DNA of 10,039 nucleotides from Cylindrotheca closterium. Its lineage: Eukaryota; Bacillariophyta; Bacillariophyceae; Bacillariales; Bacillariaceae. How positions within the stretch are numbered: the stretch's first letter is position 1; each line of letters opens with the position of its first letter. Below the pieces are notes generated by a model, which was given only the letters and a program-made list of their open reading frames with translations, was not told the DNA's origin and made no database searches. Positions 1-6,848 of this stretch are shown in pieces. The DNA lies in NCBI GenBank assembly GCA_933822405.4, contig CAKOGP040002081.1, positions 1 to 10,039 on the forward strand. The letters are read 5' to 3'. The translations under genes were made by a program, and so were the position numbers.

Positions 1-132
1 GCATGATCAAAACAATATCCTTCCGCTCATCACATTGCTGTGGATCATCCTGGAAAAGGATGTTTTCCAGACATATTATAATTATTGCGACCTCTCTTCA
101 ACATGCGATGTTGGTGTCTGTATATACTATCA

Positions 133-437
133 GTAGACCCAGGAAGAATGCTGGTTTTACGAAGTCGGGTGAGCAAGTCCAGGGAATCTTGCTAAGTTCG
201 CTGCCACTCCTGTCGATATATAAGTGTTTCATCTGTACTTGATGCTCCTTGAAATACAACTGACCTACCATCATGCTATACTCCTTCTTTCGTAGCAATT
301 GATGAATGAGTGGTATTTCCCCTTGAGGGGTGTCAATGGTGTCTAATTTGGTGTGATGACGACAAAAGTCATCCTCATGAAGCCTGGAGAGTAGAGAAGT
401 CCAAGGATTGCTCTTCTTGGATGGCTCTGCGTCCACA
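133..437 (-). pseudogene. 3' fragment of an FkbM-like methyltransferase gene (decayed duplicate)
   Basis: This stretch is a diverged copy of the last ~100 codons of the intact gene at 2934-4166, in the same orientation. Shared peptide blocks in successive frames include VDAEPSKK, NPWTSLLSR, HEDDF, EIPLIHQLL and MKHLY. By eye roughly four fifths of bases agree, from the codons for residue ~311 of the intact protein to its stop region. The copy has small insertions (near 208-220, 288-293 and 346-352) and lacks about 11 bases that encode the tryptophan-rich QWQRTAW segment. It has no 5' part: homology stops abruptly after gcgtccaca at ~437. With no membrane anchor, no N-terminal part of the domain and a broken frame it cannot make a working enzyme. 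It is a truncated segmental duplicate, not an independent small gene. Whether it is transcribed is unknown. Confidence 0.85.
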
Positions 438-875
438 ACTTTACTATTCATAACATCTTCCTAAATATTGCGCACGCTTCAATGCCTTCCTTCATTCTTC
501 TGCACTAATAAATATTTTAAAGGGTTTATTGCACAACGATGTCACAATCTCTGTTATTGGAACTGGATTATTGTGGATAGACAAAAGTTGGGTGGCAAAA
601 TAGCAGAAAGCTATTTTCGAACTGTAGGATTGGGTTGTTTCTATTGTAACAGCTCCTGGACACCTAGAACTACCATAAATATCCCTTGCATGTGTGTGTG
701 TGTGTTTTTGAAGGAAAAGCCTGGTGATGTGACATTCATTCCACGTCCCTATTGCTCAATGAAACAAAAATCGGTAAATTTGCTTTTAGCAACTTGCAAC
801 ATCGTGTCCCTTGTAGATAGTTCTGTCCCTGATTATAATATCATTCATTCCATCCCAGTGTCCAACAACTTGAGC
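438..875. other. Intergenic stretch between two pseudogenes
   Basis: No homology to the FkbM-like or HA blocks was found here. The plus-strand frame that stays open from 468 to 1142 has no recognisable motif and runs antisense over the end of the HA pseudogene, so I treat it as chance. A short TG dinucleotide run lies at about 691-705. Nothing else stands out. Confidence 0.5.
691..705. repeat. Short (TG)n dinucleotide run
   Basis: About seven uninterrupted TG units followed by a T run. It is a simple-sequence tract with no visible function. Confidence 0.8.
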
Positions 876-2153
876 TCACCGCCGAAACCCAATCTTTTCC
901 AACTCTTCCATTTGATGATCCGTCAACTTTACGCCGGTTCCCTTGTAATTTTGTCGTTGTCGAATCATCCAGTCGTACAGAGGCAAGTTCTCAGTGTGCT
1001 TTACTTCCAAGTGTCCATGTTCCTTCCAAAACTGGACAAGCTCATTGTACCACAATTGCCAATCAAACTCATTACGATCCGATCTCCACGGAAAACCAAT
1101 TCGACAATTGACTTTCCAAGAAAAACCAATCTTGTCCAATAATGTGATCTGATTCGTCGGGAGCCGACCTTTCTCCCATTTCATTCGTTGTTTTTGTGAC
1201 CACCTGTAGAGATCAGTGTCTCTTGCGATTTAGTCGGCGGGCAGTGTCCATGCTTCTTTGGAATCGTTCAAGCGCTTTGTATTTGGCGTTCCACTTCAAG
1301 TCATGTCGCTGGGGTTTCCATGGGAATCTAATTTCATCCAACAATCTTATTTGTTCCTCCGAAAGTGGCACATTAATCCTCTGGCCATTTCCTCGCTGTC
1401 ACGATCGTTGCATGGACATCCATCTATGAAGCCCTTCCGTCTGAGCTACACAGAAATCCCCATGTTTATTCCGATAGTCGACAAGTTCTTTGTAATGCTT
1501 CATCCATATCGAATCACGACGTTCGGGTGCCTCCCATTCGAAACCTATGTTATCTAATTAGGTTGATTTGTATTTCGGAGAGTTTTGCATATCGACTCTT
1601 ACTTCTCTGTTTTTTTGCGCTGATTGGCTTTCCACACCTGAAGTTGGCGATTTTCCTTTTCCGAAACAAGCAAATGTCCATTGTCATTGTGATATACTGC
1701 ACTAGCGCATGGTAGTTGTCATACCATCGAGCAAATTTGGTACTAAACTCAAATCCAAGCTCTTTCAAATGACGAAAACGAACCCTACAATCGAACATTT
1801 GTAGAGTGTTTCTGTGATTTTTGGTAAGCCATCTTCGTTTCTTTTTGTATTCGAGGCGCTGAGCCCGACAAAAGTTTGCTAATCTTGGGTATTCCTTCTC
1901 AAGTGTTGCAATTGTCCATATTCTTCTTTGAACGCAAGGAGTTCCTCAAATTGCCCATCCCATGGAGCGGCCGACATTTGTGGTTCTTCATCAGTGGTGG
2001 TGACAGTAGCATCGGCTTTCCTCGTGCCAACAGTAGCCGAGAAGAGACCTACTGTCGTCGGAGGGTGCTGAATCGAGGAGGAAGGACTGAGTTGAAATGC
2101 CTCCCCAAGAAATGGCTGAAGCAATAGCACGAACATCGCATCGCTGAAGCCAT
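876..2153 (-). pseudogene. HA-repeat (helicase-associated domain type) protein, pseudogene
   Basis: The minus strand spells about five tandem repeats of the helicase-associated pattern: W-x(3)-Y-x(2)-L-x(2)-F/Y, then an HGH/NGH-like turn, then L-x(2)-W-x(3)-QR, then L-x(5)-L-x(2)-IGF-x-W. Clear pieces are WDGQFEELLAFKEEYG, FARWYDNYHALVQY with NGHLLV, WMKHYKELVDYRNKHGDF with LHRWMSMQR, WNAKYKALERF with LYRWSQKQR, and WYNELVQFWKEHGHLEV with LYDWMIRQRQ. They lie in different frames. Shifts occur near 1893, 1694, 1610 and ~1210, with stops at 1399-1401 and 1213-1215. No GT-AG intron bridges the breaks, because repeat spacing is kept. The head has a hydrophobic FVLLLQPFLGEAFQ segment after a possible start at 2153 or 2136. 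Its AF step resembles the diatom plastid cleavage motif, but this is weak. In this family HA repeats often occur without a helicase core; none is present here. Their role in diatoms is not established, and a DNA or RNA contact is only presumed. Confidence 0.85.
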
Positions 2154-2222
2154 TGTAAGAAACGTCATAACATCATAATAATGTCTACCAGATAAAGGCT
2201 TCCTGCTGAGAGTTGGTTGGAT

Positions 2223-2933
2223 CTTCGACATTCGATATATGTATATATATATTGGGTTTTGGATAATCTAATGAGAGCATGCGTCCTGCTTATTGGACTG
2301 ACTCACTCTGCCTTAACGCTCAATGCTGGACTCCCTGCCAAGATCTCGATTGTTTGTTCAATATTTGGGGTTACGCTGTTGAATGGTACCTACAGTATGC
2401 TGTTTCGTATTGAAAGATGGATGGATGGATGACAATGTGCACGATGGACACTTGTTTCCGACATCATACGGGGCAAACACGTGCACGCGGGTGAACTGAA
2501 TGAATCGAGTCATCAAGTAGCTCGCTCAAGGTGCCCGCACCTAGGGTAAAATTATGTGGTTACTGTTATCGTCCCGATGTGTGCATATAGTTTCAAAATC
2601 GACTCAAAAGTTGATCACTATAAGATGCCCTCCTTCCTACGCTTGTACCGTGATTTCGAGCCTGTATGATAGAACAAGTAAGGCCCGTACCTTACTCTTG
2701 CAGCGAACGCTGGAAAGAACACAGTAAACAGGTCTATAGTAGTACCTCACAGACGAAGATGTGAATGTAAATTGATTCATTCATTGATTCATTTTTGTGT
2801 CTCATATTGTAGAAAGTACCGAGAACTAAATCAATATCATTCGGGCTGTGTTGTTTTGGGCATAATCCAAAATCGAGTACACATGTACTAGTACATGCTC
2901 TGATACCTACCTACAAGTATACTAATATCATTA
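2223..2933. other. Intergenic spacer between the HA pseudogene and the FkbM-like gene
   Basis: No coding frame with recognisable motifs was seen on either strand. The spacer holds a TA-rich run near 2234-2254, a GATG run near 2415-2430, and TGATTCATT-type direct repeats near 2773-2793. On the minus strand it would contain the 3' region of the FkbM-like gene and the upstream flank of the HA pseudogene. Confidence 0.5.
2882..2897. repeat. Perfect 16-bp palindrome just downstream of the FkbM-like gene
   Basis: The sequence catgtactagtacatg equals its own reverse complement. It lies about 37 bases past the stop codon of the minus-strand gene at 2934. It could be a dimeric protein site or a 3'-end hairpin, but no T run accompanies it and eukaryotic 3' ends do not need one. 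Function is unknown. Confidence 0.75.
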
Positions 2934-4166
2934 CTAGACCCAGGAATGCGCAGCAATGCCTGTTTTACGAAGTCGGGTGAACAAGTCCAGGGAATCTTGC
3001 AAAGTTCCCCATGCAGTACGCTGCCACTGTCGATACAAGTGTTTCATCCGTACATGATGCTCGAAATACAACTGATCTACCACCGTGCTATACTTCTCTT
3101 GTAGCAATTGATGAATGAGCGGTATTTCCACCTGAGGGGTGTCAATGTCCAATTTGATGACAACAAAGTCATCTTCATGAAACCTGGAGAGTAGAGAAGT
3201 CCAAGGATTGTTCTTCTTGGATGGCTCTGCGTCCACAGGAATATTGAACCAATGGTACGAATCTAATAGGAATTCAGGAATCTTCTCGAACACTTGTGCT
3301 GGTGGCAGTGGTGTGTATTCAAAGGCATAGTAATGGTCAAAGGTGACCCCAAACTGTTGATACAATTCCAATAATGTCAGGGCCGGATTGTCTACGCCAC
3401 CGTGAAATTCCAACGAAGCTCCCAAATCGAAAAACACAGTCCGTGCCTTGGGGTGCTTGGTCAAGTGTCGACATATGGCGCCAAAGTCATGAACCAAGTA
3501 ATCAATTTCCAATAAGTGATCAAGACTGAAAGGGTCTTCACAAAACTTTGGATGTCGCAATGGTGGTAACAATTGCTCAACGTAGCCTCCTCGGGTTAAC
3601 GACAATGCATTCGTTTGAAATATGGTGTCCCCCCCATCATCACCGTCTTGCTTCCACAACAAATCGTTCATGGATCCACACAATGCTTCCTGTTCTTCCG
3701 GCGGTACTTCCCGCAAATCGTGGACGGATGTGTGAAACCCCTTCACAGCTTCCGCATACTGATCGAGGCTTTCGACCACATCGTGATATGGTTGATAAAA
3801 GTCGGTCCGATTGGGATTCAGAAACAAATCGCATTCGTCAATAAATTGCACATCGTACCGAAAGTCCTCTCGGGTGGTCGAAACCTTCATCATTGCCTCT
3901 TCCAATTGCCCCGGAGTATAGGGGGAGGATCCTTCAATGAAACTCTCAGCTGTCGTAGGAGACAATGTCGGTGCTCGTGTCGGTGGTGTTCTCGGCTGGA
4001 ACAACAAGATCGAAAGCAATGATGATCCGTTGCGTTTGAAAGAATACAAGAGCACCAACAGGATTGTGAGCAACATCATCAAAAAGACATGTCTCGGTCT
4101 CTTATTGTAAATGATGGCGGTTCTTAAACGCATGAAAGCCTTGTTTGGCTTGTAAACTTTTGGCAT
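2934..4166 (-). CDS. Type II membrane protein with FkbM-like methyltransferase domain
   Basis: Intact 410-residue frame. Residues 1-25 are basic. Residues 26-43 (FLMMLLTILLVLLYSF) form one hydrophobic span with positive charges on both sides. A Pro/Thr-rich stem at 57-72 follows, then a soluble domain. This is the layout of a Golgi or ER type II enzyme with its catalytic part in the lumen. Residues ~240-410 match the FkbM-like (Methyltransf_21-type) plan: FFDLGAS at 245-251 as the SAM-binding loop, YYAFEYTP at 279-286 as the acidic second strand, VVIKLDIDTPQVEIPLI at 335-351, a LYFEHH strand at 366-371, and the terminal LRKTGIAAHSW. NRT at 119-121 is an N-glycosylation sequon. FkbM-family enzymes are O-methyltransferases in known cases; methylation of a sugar or glycan is a reasonable guess, but the substrate is unknown. 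The start has context acaATGCC and is the first ATG. A decayed copy of its 3' end lies at 133-437. Fold assignment is from motifs only and is moderately sure. Confidence 0.75.
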   Translation of the reverse strand: MPKVYKPNKAFMRLRTAIIYNKRPRHVFLMMLLTILLVLLYSFKRNGSSLLSILLFQPRTPPTRAPTLSPTTAESFIEGSSPYTPGQLEEAMMKVSTTREDFRYDVQFIDECDLFLNPNRTDFYQPYHDVVESLDQYAEAVKGFHTSVHDLREVPPEEQEALCGSMNDLLWKQDGDDGGDTIFQTNALSLTRGGYVEQLLPPLRHPKFCEDPFSLDHLLEIDYLVHDFGAICRHLTKHPKARTVFFDLGASLEFHGGVDNPALTLLELYQQFGVTFDHYYAFEYTPLPPAQVFEKIPEFLLDSYHWFNIPVDAEPSKKNNPWTSLLSRFHEDDFVVIKLDIDTPQVEIPLIHQLLQEKYSTVVDQLYFEHHVRMKHLYRQWQRTAWGTLQDSLDLFTRLRKTGIAAHSWV

Positions 4167-4272
4167 TGTATAGTGCGAATATGCGGTGTGATCAGTGTGA
4201 TATTGATATTGATATGATATGGAGATATTAGGATATGACTTCTGTCACATATACACAGTATTGTACGTATGC

Positions 4273-4299
4273 GGTGTGATGGGTGTGATGGGTGTGATG
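4273..4299. repeat. Three exact copies of a 9-bp tandem repeat
   Basis: The unit ggtgtgatg occurs three times head to tail, 107-133 bases upstream of the FkbM-like start codon. A related ggtgtgatcagtgtgat lies at about 4184-4200. It may be a minisatellite seed or a set of protein sites; the sequence does not decide. Confidence 0.8.
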
Positions 4300-4314
4300 A
4301 TGAATGATGCGAGA

Positions 4315-4330
4315 TGCGTACCGGTACGCA
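4315..4330. repeat. Perfect 16-bp palindrome upstream of the FkbM-like gene
   Basis: The sequence tgcgtaccggtacgca is self-complementary and lies about 150 bases upstream of the start codon at 4166. A second, 12-bp palindrome (atacatatgtat) follows at 4333-4344, and part of the core, taccggtacg, recurs at about 5259-5268. The position fits an upstream regulatory site, but that is inference. Confidence 0.75.
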
Positions 4331-4537
4331 GTATACATATGTATCGTATGCGTACAGTATTGTCTATCTGGGACGCCGATGTGACTCGAATATAAAGCAA
4401 CGCGAGTGGCGGGCAATGATACGGGAGACATTGATATGAGGCGACGAGTGGACGGGTTTTGCTGACAGCAGGAACGGTCGACGTACACACGCTGTTCTAT
4501 TTTCATCACAATTGGTAGGTAGGTAATAATCAACGCC

Positions 4538-4569
<32 letters not shown>
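4538..4569. repeat. (TCA)n microsatellite, about 10.7 units
   Basis: Uninterrupted trinucleotide run of 32 bases. On the minus strand it reads as a poly-Asp stretch inside an otherwise featureless frame, which is why that frame is not called a gene. It is likely to be length-variable among strains. Confidence 0.9.
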
Positions 4570-4689
4570 GCGTCCATAGCCATCCACATATTTTGATCTA
4601 TCACACAAACCAACTACATCCAGCGTCCAACAAACAATCGACGTTGTTTCGTCTTCAGCGTCAACGTATAGGCAGATCCCTATCCCTAC

Positions 4690-4750
4690 AGTAAGTAGCT
4701 AGTACTAGTAGGGCAGGTAGTAGTACATAGTAGCTACTAGTACTAGTAGT
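4690..4750. repeat. TAG/CTA-rich dyad block with a perfect 16-bp palindrome
   Basis: The words agtagct, ctagtactag and actagtagt recur through this block. The stretch 4734-4749, ctactagtactagtag, is a perfect palindrome that shares the core tactagta with the palindrome at 2882-2897. The block ends about 55 bases before the inverted HA fragment begins. Confidence 0.65.
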
Positions 4751-4803
4751 GAAAAAATCACACCATTGCGATTCTACAATATCAACCTGGCATCCATAAA
4801 ACT

Positions 4804-5128
4804 AACCAACGCTCCTATGATCAGGCCACCTTCATCTGATAGACATTATGATGTGATGACGTTTCTTATCATGATGGTTTCAGCTGTGATGTTTCGTGCC
4901 ATGATTGCTTCAGCCATTTCTCGCTGAGCTAACACTGCAGTCAGCATTGCTTTCAACAGAGCCATATGCTTCATCGCTTCACCTTCCGACTTCTGGTGGT
5001 GCTACAAAAGAAACATGATAGGAGATGATGCCGCTGTGACGATCAGGAGCACTGATGACGAAGAACCACAAAGGCAGAAGAATCACTGCAGCCTCTCATT
5101 GGGACGAGCAGCCAATTTGAAAAACTCC
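4804..5128 (+). pseudogene. Inverted, truncated 5' end of an HA-repeat gene
   Basis: This plus-strand segment aligns with the upstream flank and head of the HA pseudogene on the minus strand (about 1939-2220). Shared blocks are accaac, atctg-tagacattat, atgacgtttctta, ttgcttcagccatttct, a ctgatga-gaagaaccacaaa block, and tgggacgagc-caatttgaaaaactcc against tgggatgggcaatttgaggaactcc. The last block encodes the start of the first HA repeat (W-D-x-Q-F-E). The frame is broken: a TGA follows the ASAIS-like head and a further shift lies in the WDEQ block. Homology ends at ~5128, before the first HA repeat is complete, so only head and upstream flank are present. Similarity runs through the non-coding flank as well, so the copy arose by DNA duplication. 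It lies opposite in direction to the other copy and about 2.6 kb away. Confidence 0.75.
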
Positions 5129-5129
5129 A

Positions 5130-5145
5130 GGGTTGGGGGTTAGGG
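5130..5145. repeat. Short telomere-like G/T-rich tract at a duplication breakpoint
   Basis: The sequence gggttgggggttaggg resembles imperfect TTAGGG repeats, the telomere unit expected in stramenopiles. It starts right where homology between the two HA copies stops. It is only about two units long, so it may be coincidence. Confidence 0.3.
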
Positions 5146-5638
5146 CTAGTGAGTGTATGTATCATCTCAACTATATTCCGCCCATCAACTCTGTGATTTT
5201 GTATATATAAAAGATACATGACTTCCGCCATCGGACTTTTTCGTTACATAAAATATTATACCGGTACGTAATACGATATGTAAGAAGTTAGTTACCGCGG
5301 TATTGGTTTCACCGAATCCATGAAGTCGACTCTATCGACTGCTTACACCCATAGTATGCTTATGTACCAATTCTACGTCCATGCATCGGCTGGAAGCAAC
5401 CAACGTGAAGTCCATTTCTGCCCACGTGAAGTCTTTTTGGAAAACGTGAATTTTCGAAAGTCACAAACAAACAATAAAAAATTGGAAATTGCCTCCACGA
5501 GCACACCATGATGAGGACGATTAGGATGAGGAATGCATGAATCAATATGCATGTCGTTTCTTTCTTTACTCTTTGGTCATGATAATACTACTATGATCAA
5601 TCATGATGCATACATAATATCAGTATCAAAATCAACGC

Positions 5639-5668
5639 AAGTCAAGTAAAGTAAAGTCAAGTCAAGTG
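5639..5668. repeat. Pentanucleotide tandem repeat, six units of AAGTN
   Basis: Six consecutive 5-bp units read aagtc, aagta, aagta, aagtc, aagtc and aagtg. The tract lies in the gene-poor spacer. No function is visible. Confidence 0.8.
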
Positions 5669-5933
5669 AGGCAGAAGAAGAAGAAGCTACGACAAGAGCA
5701 ACGTTGTTATACCATGATTGATGTTGTGTACTATGTGTGTGTCCCATGCCACAAAGACGAGCAAGAATTGGTGCGTTTTGGCTCCTGATTGATTGATTCA
5801 TTGATTTTAGCAGCCAGCCAGCCATCAGCAGCACCAGCATGACGACGACGACAAGAACAAAGACTATACACACAATTTGAAATTTCGTGCATCCAGCAAC
5901 TGAACCTTCTTTGCGCCCATTCTTGATGGGTTG

Positions 5934-5979
5934 GTGCATGTACACATATGTACATGTACACATGCATGCATGTATGCAT
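5934..5979. repeat. 46-bp strictly alternating purine/pyrimidine tract
   Basis: Every base from 5934 to 5979 alternates purine and pyrimidine, made mostly of TG/CA, GC and TA steps. It includes the palindromes tgtacatgtaca (about 5949-5960) and acatgcatgcatgt (5960-5973). Such tracts can adopt Z-DNA or extrude cruciforms under negative supercoiling. It lies about 900 bases upstream of the gene at 6849. Confidence 0.8.
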
Positions 5980-6186
5980 CATGTCCAAATTCATCTAGTC
6001 ATGTACACAAACATCATGGCGGACAACCATCCACGAGGTGGTTTTGATTGGAGCTCCAAGAAGAACGACATCTTTTTGGGTATGGAATACTACTACTCTG
6101 CTGATTGATGGATGATCTACCACAACACGAGACTATTTTGGTGTGTCTTGCACTTCTTTGATCTACTCTTTTGTTTTCTATCGATT

Positions 6187-6228
6187 TGTTGTTGTTGGTG
6201 GCGTTGTTGTTGTTGTTATTGTTGTCGT
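6187..6228. repeat. GTT-rich trinucleotide tract
   Basis: Interrupted (GTT)n run with GGC, ATT and GTC interruptions. On the minus strand it reads as an Asn run, which explains the poly-Asn frame there. It is simple sequence only. Confidence 0.8.
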
Positions 6229-6600
6229 TCATGAGACGATATATTTTCGTATCACGTTTGCAGTAGTGAATGATTCTACTTTTCTCCATTGTCCAAAAGC
6301 CTCCAAGCAACGATTGATTCATACACATTCCCCCATTTCAAAATCACACACTTTCCCCCCTATTCATCCATTCGTCGGACGTGACAAAACCCACACCCAA
6401 AATTGGGCACGCGCCTGCCAAAAATATCGATCCATGCACAGCGTTAAGTTCGATTCACGGACCGAAAGTTTTGTTAAATGAAAGGAGGAAGCGAGATAAA
6501 CAAAGATCAATTAACCAAAGGATATTATGCATGTCTCACTTGTTAAGAAAAGAGGGCCCAACCAAGTCGGTCGCATAATTGTTTCCTTTTCAAGATCCAA

Positions 6601-6848
6601 AACCTTAACAAAGATACCATTCTGAAGTCCCAACAAGCCTTAAATGGCGAAACCACAACAAATTCCAAACCATCCCAAGCAACCTTGAAAACCGCGTCCC
6701 AACAAACACAGCAACAAAACAAAGAGCTCTCAAGTGACTTGACGCTTGACAGTACAGCAGCAACAGTATCGTACCGAGACAGCACAGTAGCAGTAGCAAC
6801 CTCACAATTCAGTAAACAAAGACAAAGACAAACAAAGACAAAGACACA
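6601..6848 (+). promoter_or_regulatory. A/C-rich leader and probable promoter region of the gene at 6849
   Basis: The plus strand becomes rich in A and C, with runs of caa and cag, and ends in a (caaaga)n-like stretch at about 6816-6846 directly before the start codon. Such C/A-rich, G/T-poor sequence fits an algal 5' untranslated leader. No TATA element was recognised and the transcription start cannot be placed. Confidence 0.4.

Larger units (their letters stand above)
4167..4803. other. Repeat- and dyad-rich region upstream of the FkbM-like gene
   Basis: This region would contain the promoter and 5' leader of the minus-strand gene at 2934-4166. It is dominated by short repeats: ATATTGATATTGATATG-like runs near 4200-4235, a 9-bp tandem repeat, palindromes, a (TCA)n microsatellite and a TAG/CTA-rich block. 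The Asp-run frames that cross it on the minus strand are read-throughs of the microsatellite. No TATA box or initiator could be assigned with confidence. Confidence 0.5.
5146..6600. other. Long gene-poor spacer with simple repeats
   Basis: No frame on either strand shows domain motifs, a convincing length or a clear exon-intron plan. Contents seen: three acgtgaa words near 5403-5450, one of them within a CACGTG box; a pentanucleotide repeat; GATT and CAGC runs near 5788-5830; a long alternating purine/pyrimidine tract; and a GTT-rich run. A 30-codon frame at 6016-6108 (begins MADNHPRGGFDWSSKKN) has a natural-looking composition and could be a gene remnant, but nothing else supports it. Confidence 0.5.

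Noticed and set aside
468..1142. 224-codon open frame on the plus strand
   Set aside because: It runs antisense over the HA-repeat pseudogene, has no domain-like pattern, and its composition is that of a complement frame. The minus strand explains the coding signal.
3548..4022. Open frames on both strands inside the FkbM-like gene
   Set aside because: They are shadows of the 410-residue frame, which has a membrane anchor and methyltransferase motifs.
4228..4608. 126-codon minus-strand frame with an Asp run
   Set aside because: The Asp run is the (TCA)n microsatellite and the rest is repetitive spacer upstream of the FkbM-like gene.
133..5128. Possibility that the repeated blocks are a transposon
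   Set aside because: No transposase, integrase, reverse transcriptase, terminal inverted repeat or target-site duplication was seen. Duplication of gene pieces is enough to explain the pattern.
6014..6328. Minus-strand frame with a poly-Asn stretch
   Set aside because: The Asn run is a read-through of the GTT tract; no other protein-like feature is present.
6448..6456. tRNA B-box-like word gttcgattc
   Set aside because: No matching A box, acceptor stem or anticodon arm could be built upstream, so no tRNA gene is called.
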